A stretch of DNA of 64,000 bases from Metabacillus litoralis (GCF_003667825.1 NZ_CP033043.1:1241001-1305000), one strand, 5' to 3'; shown: positions 9,018 to 17,556, counted from the stretch's first letter. Notes: a model not told the origin generated them from the letters alone. Made by a program: numbers and translations.

Positions 9018-9547
9018 CCATCACCTATATAACCGGCGGAATTCGTTCCGGTAAAAGTGAGTATGCAGAACGTTTGGCTAATGAAAAGACAAATGTCTTA
9101 TACGTAGGATTTGGTGTGATAACAGATGATGAAATGCAAGAGCGAATTGAAGCTCATCAAAAGCGTCGCCCTAATCACTGGGGATTACTGTCAAACCCTA
9201 CTGAATTACCGATCATTGGATCTACTAATGAAACTAACAAAGCCATTTTAGTTGATTGCTTGTCAACATGGTTAGCAAACCGCTGTATGAGCATCCCTGA
9301 AGAAGAATTAAAATCAAAAGACCATCAAGAAACGATTCTATTAGAGTTACAAAATTGGCTAGAGCAAATCAAGCAGCTTACAGAACACGTTATTATTGTT
9401 TCAAGTGAAGTAGGATTAGGAGGAGTGGCCTTGTATCGCTTAGGAAGATTTTACCAAGATGTGCTCGGTAAAATGAATCAATTAACCGCCGAAGCAGCTG
9501 ATGAAGCATTTGCCGTCATGTCAGGGTTGCCATTGCGCTTGAAATGA
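9014..9547 (+). CDS. cobU: CobU/CobP, adenosylcobinamide kinase / guanylyltransferase
   Basis: Bifunctional enzyme that phosphorylates adenosylcobinamide and transfers GMP to give AdoCbi-GDP. The 177-residue protein has the P-loop ITGGIRSGKSEYAE at its start, a RIEAHQKRRPNHW segment containing the guanylylated histidine region near residue 48, VDCLSTWLANR near residue 80, and SSEVGLGGV with the final GRFYQDVLGKMNQ. It overlaps cobD by 4 bases and cobS by 4 bases. Confidence 0.94.
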   Translation: MTITYITGGIRSGKSEYAERLANEKTNVLYVGFGVITDDEMQERIEAHQKRRPNHWGLLSNPTELPIIGSTNETNKAILVDCLSTWLANRCMSIPEEELKSKDHQETILLELQNWLEQIKQLTEHVIIVSSEVGLGGVALYRLGRFYQDVLGKMNQLTAEAADEAFAVMSGLPLRLK

Positions 9548-10287
9548 TCAAGGCCTTTTTATCTGCTCTATCATTTTTAACAAGAATACCAGCTCCATCT
9601 TCCCAATTATCGAGTAAAGATTGGCAAAAAAGTGTGATTTTTTATCCGTTGGTTGGGCTTCTGATCGGTCTGATTATCGCTGCGGGTTCCGTCTTACTAG
9701 TTGAGGTTTTTCCATTCACAATAACAGCTTTTTTCCTCTTAGTGTTATGGATCTGGATAACAGGTGGTCTCCATCTAGATGGTTGGATGGATTTGGCTGA
9801 TGGACTGGGGAGCAATCGTTCTCGTGAGCAAATGCTTGAGATTATGAAAGACAGCCGGGTCGGTGCAATGGGTGTGATTGCTGCTATTTTATTAATGCTA
9901 GGAAAAGGAATGGCGATCTACGAATTGCTTTCTATGAATCTTACCTTCCTCTTCATTTTTTCACCTTTATTGGCTCGTTTGGTGCTCATTTGTTCTATAA
10001 AGGCTTTTCCTTATAAAAAGGAAGGTGGATTAGGTGAAGGTCTTCACCGTTACTTATCAATTCCTGTTATCGTCTTAAATCTTGCATTGGTTTTAGCTAT
10101 AACATTCTTTTTACTTAGCTTTCATGGTCTAATTTTATTTATCTTATCTATTATCGTTAGTACTATTTTTGTTCTGTATGTTTTTAAAAAGCTTGGGATG
10201 TTAACGGGAGATTGCTACGGGGCCATCATCGAATGGAGTGAATGTGTATCATTATTCTTGGCGATTGCGATTTGGAGGTTGTTTTAA
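9544..10287 (+). CDS. cobS: CobS, adenosylcobinamide-GDP ribazoletransferase (cobalamin synthase)
   Basis: Integral membrane enzyme joining AdoCbi-GDP with alpha-ribazole or its phosphate, the final assembly step. The 247 residues include several hydrophobic helices, FLTRIPAP near residue 14, the metal-binding signature GGLHLDGWMDLADGLGS near residue 74, and KDSRVGAMGVIA near residue 102, all diagnostic for CobS. It overlaps cobU by 4 bases. Confidence 0.95.
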   Translation: MIKAFLSALSFLTRIPAPSSQLSSKDWQKSVIFYPLVGLLIGLIIAAGSVLLVEVFPFTITAFFLLVLWIWITGGLHLDGWMDLADGLGSNRSREQMLEIMKDSRVGAMGVIAAILLMLGKGMAIYELLSMNLTFLFIFSPLLARLVLICSIKAFPYKKEGGLGEGLHRYLSIPVIVLNLALVLAITFFLLSFHGLILFILSIIVSTIFVLYVFKKLGMLTGDCYGAIIEWSECVSLFLAIAIWRLF

Positions 10288-10288
10288 G

Positions 10289-10900
10289 GTGGAAATGATC
10301 CTTATTAGACATGGTGAAACAAACGAAAATGCAGCTGGACGCTATTTAGGTCACTATGATGCACCTTTAAACAATTTAGGTCAGCAACAAATTCAAAGCT
10401 TAGCAAATAATCTCCTCAATACGCTTAAAAAAGAAAGCATCTCAGCACTCTACACAAGTGACCTTTTGCGTGCAAAGGAGAGTGCGCAAATAATCGGTGA
10501 AATGCTTCAAATGAAACCAGCTACAGATGCTGCACTAAGAGAGCTTTCATTTGGTAAGTGGGAATGTAAAACCTATGACGAAATCATGTCTGAAGCACCT
10601 AGGCTTGTGACAAATTGGATCAATGATCCTTTTAAACTCGCTCCTCCTAATGGAGAAACGCTTAATGAGCTTGGGTATCGTGTTCATGTTTGGTTCAAAC
10701 AAGTACTTTGTCAGCACACCCCTAACGACACCATTTTAATCGTTAGTCATCAAGGTCCTATCCGCTGGCTTTTAAGCCATTATTATTTAGGGAATTCAAC
10801 AAAGTTTTGGGATGTAGAAGGAATAAAGCATGGTAGCGGGGTTTTACTGGAATTTGATCAACAAACAGAAAAAATACGATCAGTACAAAAAATAGGATGA
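10289..10900 (+). CDS. cobC: CobC-like alpha-ribazole phosphatase (histidine phosphatase)
   Basis: Removes the 5'-phosphate from alpha-ribazole phosphate or adenosylcobalamin phosphate. The phosphohistidine motif LIRHGETNENAAGRYLGH is at the N-terminus, LRELSFGKWECKTYDEI follows near residue 85, and the second histidine is in IVSHQGPIRWLLSHY near residue 150. GTG 10289 is preferred (TGGAGG 11 bases upstream, 203 residues); ATG 10295 is two codons further in. An open frame extending back to 10238 overlaps cobS and is unlikely to be used. The family is broad, so the substrate is inferred from context. Confidence 0.85.
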   Translation: MEMILIRHGETNENAAGRYLGHYDAPLNNLGQQQIQSLANNLLNTLKKESISALYTSDLLRAKESAQIIGEMLQMKPATDAALRELSFGKWECKTYDEIMSEAPRLVTNWINDPFKLAPPNGETLNELGYRVHVWFKQVLCQHTPNDTILIVSHQGPIRWLLSHYYLGNSTKFWDVEGIKHGSGVLLEFDQQTEKIRSVQKIG

Positions 10901-10901
10901 A

Positions 10902-11630
10902 GTGAAAAACATGGTACAACCTTTTAAAAATCAACTACATTACCACTCAAAAGTGTGGCCTGAACTCTCATTAAAACGTAGAGATGATCATTTAATTTTT
11001 GAATCAACTCTTCCATTAGAATCTTTTAGCAGTGCCGTCTATGGTGGTGGATTTCAAATGGCTACTCATTATTTCAACTGGCAAGTACCTCTCCGATATG
11101 ATTCAAAGAATCCAGTGAAACAAATTGAGGAAAAAGTTAATATTTGGGGATATCCCAAACAACAAACAATTGGTCTTCAAACTGCAGCAAAAATTGAATT
11201 AGGATCTGTTCAAGAAATACACGGAGATGAATTCAAAATGGTTGTTTGTGTCACAGCGGGTGTAGGAAACAAGGCGAGAGCTGGTAAAAAGCGAAAAACA
11301 TACTCTGCCTATCAATATGGGACAATCAATACATTTATATTTATAGATGGAAGCTTAACTCATTCTGCTATGATCAATTGCATTATTACGGCAACTGAAG
11401 CAAAGGCTGCAGCTTTACAGGATTTACATATTGTTGATGAAGCTGGAGAGGATGCTACAGGTACCACAACTGATTCGGTCGTAATTGCTGCTACACAAGA
11501 CCCTGCCTATCCTACCCATCAGTTTGCTGGAACAGCAACAACCATCGGCAATTCAATTGGATGTTTAGTTTACGATGCATTAACTGAAGTTGTAACAAAT
11601 TGGAGAGAGGAAGAAAAGCTTCGATGTTAA
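10902..11630 (+). CDS. cbiZ: CbiZ, adenosylcobinamide amidohydrolase
   Basis: Cleaves the aminopropanol amide of adenosylcobinamide or adenosylpseudocobalamin to release adenosylcobyric acid, used in salvage and ligand remodelling. The protein has the CbiZ signatures VTAGVGNKARAGKK near residue 125, GTINTFIFIDGSLTHSAM near residue 145, ITATEAKAAALQDL and ATGTTTDSVVIAAT, ending in AGTATTIGNSIGCLVYDA. The start is either GTG 10902 or ATG 10911; neither has ideal Shine-Dalgarno spacing. CbiZ beside a full de novo pathway is a remodelling arrangement. Confidence 0.9.
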   Translation: MKNMVQPFKNQLHYHSKVWPELSLKRRDDHLIFESTLPLESFSSAVYGGGFQMATHYFNWQVPLRYDSKNPVKQIEEKVNIWGYPKQQTIGLQTAAKIELGSVQEIHGDEFKMVVCVTAGVGNKARAGKKRKTYSAYQYGTINTFIFIDGSLTHSAMINCIITATEAKAAALQDLHIVDEAGEDATGTTTDSVVIAATQDPAYPTHQFAGTATTIGNSIGCLVYDALTEVVTNWREEEKLRC

Positions 11631-12592
11631 CTCATTCAATTATGCTTGTTTTCTCTTATCTTATTGATCGATTCGTTGGAGATCCAAGAAGCTTACCTCA
11701 TCCTGTTATTTATATAGGAAAAGGTATTAGCTTACTAGAAAAACTCATTAGAAAATTCTTTCATGATGAAAGGAAACTAAAGGTTGTTGGGTTACTTTTT
11801 CCGATTGTTATTGTTGGATTAACCTACTTACTGACTGTGATCATTCTTATCATTGCTCATCAAATCAATAATTGGCTTGCAATATGTATAGAGATTTGGC
11901 TTATTTCCACAACAATTGCGACAAAAGGTTTAGCAGACGCTGGAAGAGAAGTTTACAAGCCTTTACAAGAAAAAGATCTTCCTAAAGCAAGAAAAAGCCT
12001 AGGCATGATTGTTGGAAGGGACACCGATTTCCTTGATGAAAACGAGATTAGCAGGGGAACAATTGAAACGGTTGCTGAAAATATTGTAGATGCAATTATC
12101 TCACCGCTTTTTTTTGCATTAATCGGCGGTGCTCCTTTAGCTATGGCATATCGAGCCGTTAATACACTAGATTCAATGGTAGGCTATAAAAATGAGAAAT
12201 ATCAAAATTTAGGATGGGCCTCAGCTCGATTAGATGATATTTGCAACTATATTCCGGCTCGAATAACAGCTGTCCTTATTCTAGCTGCTTGCTGGATTGT
12301 ACGTCTTGATATTCGCGCGGCATGGAGTAGCATCAAAAATGATGCAAAACTACATCCTAGTCCGAATAGTGGAATACCAGAAGCAGCAGTCGCCGGAGCA
12401 TTGGGTATTCAACTGGGAGGGACGAATTATTACAATGGAATGGTCTCTCATCGAGCCAAAATGGGTGTACCCAAAAGAAATATTGAAGCAAATGATATTC
12501 TTCACACGATAAAGATTATGCATATCTCTTCGATGATAGGCTTAATTATTTTCTTCATTTTGTCGATTTTTATGACTGCGTACGTATACTAG
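11624..12592 (+). CDS. cbiB: CbiB, adenosylcobinamide-phosphate synthase
   Basis: Membrane enzyme that attaches (R)-1-amino-2-propanol phosphate to adenosylcobyric acid. From ATG 11624 the protein is 322 residues with several transmembrane segments. It contains LIDRFVGDPRSLPHPVIYIG near the start, IVGRDTDFLDENEISRGTIE near residue 125, ENIVDAIISPLFF and AYRAVNTLDSMVGYKNEKY, plus HPSPNSGIPEAAVAGALG, all of which are CbiB family motifs. A frame starting at 11600 overlaps cbiZ; GAGAGGAAG upstream of 11624 supports the shorter start. Confidence 0.93.
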   Translation: MLTHSIMLVFSYLIDRFVGDPRSLPHPVIYIGKGISLLEKLIRKFFHDERKLKVVGLLFPIVIVGLTYLLTVIILIIAHQINNWLAICIEIWLISTTIATKGLADAGREVYKPLQEKDLPKARKSLGMIVGRDTDFLDENEISRGTIETVAENIVDAIISPLFFALIGGAPLAMAYRAVNTLDSMVGYKNEKYQNLGWASARLDDICNYIPARITAVLILAACWIVRLDIRAAWSSIKNDAKLHPSPNSGIPEAAVAGALGIQLGGTNYYNGMVSHRAKMGVPKRNIEANDILHTIKIMHISSMIGLIIFFILSIFMTAYVY

Positions 12593-12618
12593 ATTAAGAG
12601 GAAACAGGGGTTATCAAC

Positions 12619-13506
12619 ATGCGAATTGGTTATGGCATAGGTAATGGTACATTTGGAGAGCTAGTACAGGGAGTATACAACAAGCAGCCCTTTTTAATTA
12701 CAATGCCGATTCCGGTACTAACGAGCAAAGCCGTATTTATTCCAAATGAAACAAAAACCATTATTGGTCATTCCTCCTATTCAAAAGCTGTTTTGGCCTG
12801 TAATAAGTTAATTTCCTTGTTTAATAGAAATGTCGGAGGAACGATATATCTTGCTTCAAACATTCCTAGAGGAAAAGGGATGGCAAGTAGTTCAGCAGAT
12901 CTTGTTGCTGCGATGAAAGCAGTCGCAGAAGGGTGTTTTCTTGATGTAAATAATGAAATTCTCTCTACGATCGCAACAGAAATTGAACCAACTGACGGAG
13001 TGATGTATGAGAATGTTGTGGCTTATAACTACAAAAACGGTAGCCTAATGGAATCGTTCGGTAACTTACCTCCATTTGATTTAATAGGAATTGATATTGG
13101 TGGGTATATCGACACGATTCAATTCAACCAACAGCGTAAAACCTACTCACGACATGATCTGAAAGCTTTTCATCATGCCTTCCATTTAATAAGAACAGGA
13201 ATTCAATCTCAGAATTTAAGCTCCATTTGTCAGGCATCAACAATAAGCGCAAAGATAAATGAAAAAATTCTCCCTAAAAAGTACTTTGATGAAATGGAAA
13301 AACTAGCAGCTTCCTGCCAAGGTGGTGTCGTTGTTGCACACAGCGGGACAATGATTGGTATCCTGTTAGATCACGATCATCCAAACAGAAACGATTGTTT
13401 GCTTCGATTTAAAAAGCTCGTTGACCATACTAAAGCAGTTCCGTTCTATTACAGTCATAAAAAGCTTGCTGTAAGGGACAAAAATCTCCATTTTAATGTG
13501 AGGTGA
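12619..13506 (+). CDS. pduX: PduX-type L-threonine kinase (GHMP family)
   Basis: Phosphorylates L-threonine on its hydroxyl with ATP to feed CobD. The 295-residue protein begins GIGNGTFGELVQG, has the GHMP ATP-binding motif IPRGKGMASSSADLVAAM near residue 88, ATEIEPTDGVMYENVVAYNY near residue 115, and a C-terminal VVVAHSGTMIGILLD stretch, as in PduX. Cobalamin context with cobD and cbiB makes L-threonine kinase the specific call rather than another GHMP kinase. Confidence 0.9.
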   Translation: MRIGYGIGNGTFGELVQGVYNKQPFLITMPIPVLTSKAVFIPNETKTIIGHSSYSKAVLACNKLISLFNRNVGGTIYLASNIPRGKGMASSSADLVAAMKAVAEGCFLDVNNEILSTIATEIEPTDGVMYENVVAYNYKNGSLMESFGNLPPFDLIGIDIGGYIDTIQFNQQRKTYSRHDLKAFHHAFHLIRTGIQSQNLSSICQASTISAKINEKILPKKYFDEMEKLAASCQGGVVVAHSGTMIGILLDHDHPNRNDCLLRFKKLVDHTKAVPFYYSHKKLAVRDKNLHFNVR

Positions 13507-13513
13507 TTCTATT

Positions 13514-14158
13514 ATGTTTTCTAAAGAAGAAAAAGAGGCTATTTATAAGGTAATTGAAACTAGAAGAGATGTTCGAAGCTTTAATAAAGATGCTGTTCCA
13601 ATGGATGCTGTTGCCCGAATATTAGAAGCAGCCCACCATGCACCTTCTGTTGGTTTTATGCAGCCATGGAATTTTATCTTAGTGGAATCAGATGAAATCA
13701 AACAGAAACTAGCTTGGGCAGCAGATAAGGAAAGACGAGCGCTTGCTATTCATTATGAAGAAGATGAGCGGGCATCTAAATTTCTCTCTCTTAAAATTGA
13801 AGGATTAAAAGAAGCTCCTTTAACAATTTGTGTAACATGTGATCCTACTAGAGGTGGCTCACATGTTTTAGGCCGTAACTCAATTCCGGAAACAGATATG
13901 ATGTCAACAGCATGTGCGATTCAGAATATGTGGCTGGCTTCTTGTGTGGAAGGATTGGCAATGGGCTGGGTTAGCTTTTATAAAAAAGCAGATGTTCGCG
14001 ATATATTAGCCATTCCACCTCATATTGATCCGGTTGCATTGATTTCAATTGGCTATACAGATGATTATCCGAAGGCACCGATTTTAGAATCCGCAAAATG
14101 GGAAAAAAGACGATCGTTAGAAAAATTAATATATAAAGAAACATGGGGTAGTTCGTAA
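13514..14158 (+). CDS. bluB: BluB, 5,6-dimethylbenzimidazole synthase
   Basis: Oxygen-dependent flavin-destroying enzyme that turns reduced FMN into 5,6-dimethylbenzimidazole, the lower ligand used by CobT. The 214 residues match BluB rather than a generic nitroreductase: TRRDVRSFNKDAVP near residue 17, AAHHAPSVGFMQPWNFILVE near residue 40, EAPLTICVTCDPTRGGSHVL near residue 105, IPETDMMSTACAIQNMWLAS near residue 122 and GWVSFYKKADVR. It is the last gene of the operon, 7 bases after pduX. Older annotations call this family cob(II)yrinate a,c-diamide reductase. Confidence 0.9.
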   Translation: MFSKEEKEAIYKVIETRRDVRSFNKDAVPMDAVARILEAAHHAPSVGFMQPWNFILVESDEIKQKLAWAADKERRALAIHYEEDERASKFLSLKIEGLKEAPLTICVTCDPTRGGSHVLGRNSIPETDMMSTACAIQNMWLASCVEGLAMGWVSFYKKADVRDILAIPPHIDPVALISIGYTDDYPKAPILESAKWEKRRSLEKLIYKETWGSS

Positions 14159-14167
14159 TACATTCAT

Positions 14168-14285
14168 AACAGGTGCTTTACTCGTAACTTGAAAAGTAAA
14201 GCTTAAATGGTAAAATCGAGATCTTTGGTTGAGCCAGCCTGTTTTGTTTTAATAGAAGCAAATGATGGACAACCATTCATTTTTT
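14168..14285 (+). promoter_or_regulatory. Structured leader ahead of cbiM; candidate riboswitch with terminator-like hairpin
   Basis: Seen directly: AACAGG (14168-14173) pairs with CCTGTT (14238-14243); inside it GCTTTACT (14175-14182) pairs perfectly with AGTAAAGC (14195-14202), and TGG(T) at 14226 pairs with (G)CCA at 14233-14236. A second hairpin, AATGATGG (14261-14268) with CCATTCATT (one bulged T), runs into a T tract just before the AGGAGG site of cbiM. The AGGTGC and GCTTAA edges recall cobalamin riboswitch P1/P2, but the conserved GGGAA and GCCACTG box are missing. Ligand (B12, cobalt or other) cannot be assigned from sequence. Confidence 0.5.
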
Positions 14286-14303
14286 CTGTAGGAGGAAGTA
14301 GGA

Positions 14304-15062
14304 ATGAAAAGAAACAATAATTGGGCTCTTTTAATAGCTGTAGTAGCTTTAACAGGTTACTTTTGGTCTAATTCATACGAGGAAGCCTATGCAATGCATA
14401 TCATGGAAGGATTTTTACCAATAGGATGGGCGGTTTTTTGGTGGGCGCTAACACTCCCGTTTATCATTTTTGGCTTAAAAAGTATCAAAAAAAATGTGAG
14501 TGAACATCCTGAATTGAAAACAATGCTAGGTGTTTCCGGGGCATTTGCCTTTGTGTTATCAGCCCTAAAGATTCCGTCCGTAACGGGCAGTTGCTCTCAT
14601 CCAACTGGAGTTGGATTAGGTAGTATCTTATTTGGACCAACAGCAATGAGTGTGATCGGTACGATTGTGTTACTATTCCAATCATTGTTATTGGCACATG
14701 GTGGGTTAACAACATTAGGGGCAAACGCTTTTTCGATGGCGGTTGTTGGCCCATTTATCGCATATGGTATCTATAAATTAGGAAGAAAAATGAAGCTATC
14801 CTTTGCTGTATCTGTTTTTCTTGCTGCGATGCTAGGTGATTTAGGTACATATATTGTCACGTCGGTTCAATTGTCATTAGCGTTTCCAGCTGAGGTTGGT
14901 GGATTTTTCGCTTCTTTTATTAAGTTTGCTGGTATTTTTGGTATCACACAAATCCCACTAGCCATAAGTGAAGGATTATTAACAGTTATCGTGATGAATT
15001 TATTAATAAAATACAATATGACTGAACTAACAAACTTACCTACTATTAAGGAGGCGAGCTAA
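14304..15062 (+). CDS. cbiM: CbiM, substrate-binding membrane subunit of cobalt ECF transporter
   Basis: S component of the Cbi cobalt uptake system, 252 residues with about seven hydrophobic helices. The mature metal-site sequence MHIMEGFLP starts at residue 31; in this family the first residues, including His2 after processing, coordinate Co(II). Residues 1-30 form a typical signal peptide (basic start, hydrophobic core, small residues before YA), so cleavage before MH is expected. [19 protein letters not shown] near residue 90 is another CbiM signature. First gene of cbiMNQO, with AGGAGGAAG before the ATG. Confidence 0.95.
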   Translation: MKRNNNWALLIAVVALTGYFWSNSYEEAYAMHIMEGFLPIGWAVFWWALTLPFIIFGLKSIKKNVSEHPELKTMLGVSGAFAFVLSALKIPSVTGSCSHPTGVGLGSILFGPTAMSVIGTIVLLFQSLLLAHGGLTTLGANAFSMAVVGPFIAYGIYKLGRKMKLSFAVSVFLAAMLGDLGTYIVTSVQLSLAFPAEVGGFFASFIKFAGIFGITQIPLAISEGLLTVIVMNLLIKYNMTELTNLPTIKEAS

Positions 15063-15064
15063 CG

Positions 15065-15343
15065 ATGAAAAATTTATTGCTATTTTTACTTGTTATTTTA
15101 TTAGCTATTTTCCCTTTGTTCCTTCAAAAGGATGCGGAGTTTGGCGGAGCAGATGGTCAAGCAGAAGAAATGATTGGGGAATTGGCACCATCGTATGAGC
15201 CTTGGTTTTCATCGATTTGGGAACCTCCAAGTGGTGAAATTGAAAGCTTGCTTTTCTCTTTACAAGCTGCAGCAGGTGCTATTTTTATCGGTTATGTGAT
15301 CGGCTTTGGACGAGCTAGAAAAAAATACTCGTCAAAAGATTAA
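15065..15343 (+). CDS. cbiN: CbiN, auxiliary membrane subunit of cobalt ECF transporter
   Basis: 92-residue protein with two hydrophobic helices (about residues 3-19 and 67-85) flanking an extracytoplasmic loop containing EFGGADGQAEEMI and YEPWFSSIWEPPSGEIESL. These segments are the usual CbiN signatures. CbiN acts with CbiM to stimulate cobalt uptake. It begins two bases after the cbiM stop, with AAGGAGGCGAG as ribosome site. Confidence 0.94.
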   Translation: MKNLLLFLLVILLAIFPLFLQKDAEFGGADGQAEEMIGELAPSYEPWFSSIWEPPSGEIESLLFSLQAAAGAIFIGYVIGFGRARKKYSSKD

Positions 15344-15353
15344 AGGAGCTTGA

Positions 15354-16130
15354 ATGTTAAAAATTGATCAGTACGCCTATATAAATGGTCTGAAACACGT
15401 TCACCCAGCTGAGAAAGTAGCGTTTGCGTTTGTTTTTTTGCTTTTTACGATCATCACGAAAAATAAAAGCATTGCTTGTCTCACATTTTTTATCATGAGC
15501 ATTAGTGTTGTTTTTGCAGCTAAAATACCGTTATCTCAATATATAAAGCTTTTACTTTTACCATCTATGTTTTTGCTAACAAGTATGATGACGATTGTGA
15601 TTTCAGTTACTTCAATAAACAGTAATGTAAATCCACTTTGGCAAATAGAAATAGGATCTTGGTCGATCTATACTAGCTTAGCGAATTTGAAACAAGCCTT
15701 TGATCTAGGTACAACCGTGATAGCTAGTATTAGTTGTTTATACTTTCTTATTCTAACTACCTCGATTAACCAGATTCTGTGGGTATTAAAACAATTAAAG
15801 CTTCCAATCTTATTCATTGAACTAGTTGGAATGACGTACAGATTTATCTTCGTGCTTTTAGATAAAATGCATGAAATTTTTCTTGCGCAGTCAAGTAGGC
15901 TAGGCTATCAAAATCATAAGGACTGGATCACATCAGTAGCACAATTAATTGTTAGTCTTTTTATAAAATCCTCTCAATCTGCAAAAGAGTTGCAAACAGC
16001 GATTGAAAGTCGTGGTGGTGAAGAGGGATTATATGATATTGAAATAGGAATAGCTATTAACCGGTCTCGATGTGCCAGGATTTTGGTGGTTGTGGTGGGG
16101 CTTTTCACTATTTCAATTTTAACAAGATAA
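15354..16130 (+). CDS. cbiQ: CbiQ, T component of cobalt ECF transporter
   Basis: Transmembrane coupling subunit of the energy-coupling-factor module, 258 residues. It begins with DQYAYINGLKHVHPAEKVAF, the conserved CbiQ N-terminus, has several hydrophobic spans, and shows the coupling-helix-like motifs SSRLGYQN and ELQTAIESRGG around residues 182 and 215 that contact the ATPase. It starts 10 bases after cbiN with AAAGGAG upstream. Confidence 0.93.
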   Translation: MLKIDQYAYINGLKHVHPAEKVAFAFVFLLFTIITKNKSIACLTFFIMSISVVFAAKIPLSQYIKLLLLPSMFLLTSMMTIVISVTSINSNVNPLWQIEIGSWSIYTSLANLKQAFDLGTTVIASISCLYFLILTTSINQILWVLKQLKLPILFIELVGMTYRFIFVLLDKMHEIFLAQSSRLGYQNHKDWITSVAQLIVSLFIKSSQSAKELQTAIESRGGEEGLYDIEIGIAINRSRCARILVVVVGLFTISILTR

Positions 16131-16158
16131 ATCTTAGTTCGCAGAAATGAGGTGCCCT

Positions 16159-17016
16159 ATGAAATCACCACTCGTTACATTAGAACATGTTTCATATCAA
16201 TATGGGGACGGAACAATGGCTTTAAACGATATCAACTTGTCAATTGAGCAAGGTAAAAAAATAGCTTTAATAGGAAATAACGGGGCAGGTAAATCAACCC
16301 TATTTCTACTCCTCAATGGTATTATTAAGCCTTCAAAAGGTACCATCACGTTTAAAGGGAAAAAAATCACCTATAATCGAAAAGAAATCAAACAACTTCG
16401 TCAACGTGTTGGCATAGTCTTTCAAAATCCCGATTCCCAGCTTTTTTCATCAAGTGTATATGATGACATTATGTTCGGTCCGAAAAATTTAGGATTACCA
16501 CTAGACCTTGTGAAGCAAAAGGTGCAAGAAGTGATGAGACTAACAGAAACAGAATCACTTAAAGACAAACCACCACATTTTCTCAGCATTGGTCAAAAAA
16601 AGCGAGTCTCAATTGCTGGTGTGATGGCAATGGAGCCAGAGCTTATGATCTTAGATGAACCAACAGCTGGACTGGATCCATATTACTCCAGAAAAATAAT
16701 GGAATTACTTGGAACTCTTCATAGCCCAGATCGAACAATTATCCTGTCTACACATAATGTAGATCTTGCTTATGAATGGGCAGATGAGGTCATTGTGTTA
16801 CATGATGGAGAGATTCTGTGTCAAGGAGCACCATATGATGTGTTTCAACAAATAAACGTTCTTCAGAAAAGTCACTTAGAAAAGCCGTGGGTGATGGAGG
16901 TTTATGAAAAACTACTTGAAACGACAGGCGTAGCCTCAACTACTTATCCTTCAACAAAAGCAGAATTCTTTGAAATGATGAATAAATTGTTAGGTAACAA
17001 CCCCCCCTCCAAATAA
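16159..17016 (+). CDS. cbiO: CbiO, ATPase of cobalt ECF transporter
   Basis: ABC-type ATPase, 285 residues from ATG 16159. Walker A is IGNNGAGKST near residue 41, the Q-loop is VFQNPDSQLFS, the signature is the atypical LSIGQKKRVSIAGV, and Walker B is LMILDEPTAGLDP with the switch histidine in LSTHNVD. An in-frame ATG at 16147 lacks a ribosome site, while GAGGTG precedes 16159, so the shorter form is preferred. The stop codon lies inside the loop of the operon terminator. Confidence 0.94.
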   Translation: MKSPLVTLEHVSYQYGDGTMALNDINLSIEQGKKIALIGNNGAGKSTLFLLLNGIIKPSKGTITFKGKKITYNRKEIKQLRQRVGIVFQNPDSQLFSSSVYDDIMFGPKNLGLPLDLVKQKVQEVMRLTETESLKDKPPHFLSIGQKKRVSIAGVMAMEPELMILDEPTAGLDPYYSRKIMELLGTLHSPDRTIILSTHNVDLAYEWADEVIVLHDGEILCQGAPYDVFQQINVLQKSHLEKPWVMEVYEKLLETTGVASTTYPSTKAEFFEMMNKLLGNNPPSK

Positions 17017-17030
17017 GAGGGGGTTTATTT
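17003..17030 (+). terminator. Rho-independent terminator of cbiMNQO
   Basis: CCCCCTC (17003-17009) pairs with GAGGGGG (17017-17023) around a loop that contains the cbiO stop codon, followed by a T-rich tail. The very GC-rich 7 bp stem stands out in this AT-rich DNA. Confidence 0.85.
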
Positions 17031-17217
17031 ATTTCTTTCCGAAAACAAATAAAATGCCATGAAAAATTAAAACAAATGAGAAAAACAAAACTGTAAGTTC
17101 GCCTAAAAATATAACCAATTGACTAAGCGCAGCTAAAGGCTCACTTAAAGGTACATTAATTAAAGCAAAACCTGCAATCATACAAGCTAAAAATAAAAAA
17201 GGATGTCGATCAAACAC
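17029..17217 (-). CDS. Small two-helix membrane protein of unknown function
   Basis: 62 residues, read from GTG at 17217 with an AAAGGAG site eight bases upstream, which makes this a credible gene rather than chance. Two hydrophobic stretches, roughly residues 6-22 and 31-58, with a short polar linker, and a basic C-terminal GKK. No family recognised. It is convergent with cbiO and shares its terminator region, so it is probably not part of the cobalt system. Confidence 0.55.
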   Translation of the reverse strand: MFDRHPFLFLACMIAGFALINVPLSEPLAALSQLVIFLGELTVLFFSFVLIFHGILFVFGKK

Positions 17218-17556
17218 CTAAAGCACTCCTTTTTGTAAATTTATAAGAAATTGGTTACCAAAAAACGGAAAACATTCATCTTAATAGTGCAATTATTCTT
17301 ATCAAATTCAATAATTAGCAAAATTCGTTTTTTGATTGAAAAGCAATTATGGTGAATTTACTCATTGTAAAAAGATATAATTTATCCTTTTCTATATCAT
17401 ATTTTTAATCTTACAGATTGTTCATAAATATTTAGGGGTGAAGCCATAAAGAAAAATTAGTGATTATACAATTTTGTCTTTTGTTCATTCTATTCATTAA
17501 GCCATTTATTTGGGAATGATAATGATAACAGTAGACAATATAAAGGAGTTTTAAAA
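17218..17556. other. Intergenic region between divergent genes
   Basis: 339 bases, AT-rich. It holds the ribosome site of the 62-residue minus-strand gene and presumably the promoter of the M48 peptidase gene. A TATAAT hexamer lies at 17386-17391 without a convincing -35. GATAATGATAA near 17516 resembles half of a Fur/PerR-type box. Nothing else is supported. Confidence 0.4.

Noticed and set aside
13514..14158. Generic nitroreductase or cobyrinate reductase
   Set aside because: The SVGFMQPWNF and VTCDPTRGGSHVLGR motifs are specific to BluB.
17510..17530. Fur or PerR box ahead of the M48-ankyrin gene
   Set aside because: Only the left half (TGATAAT) fits the palindromic consensus; the right half has four or more mismatches.
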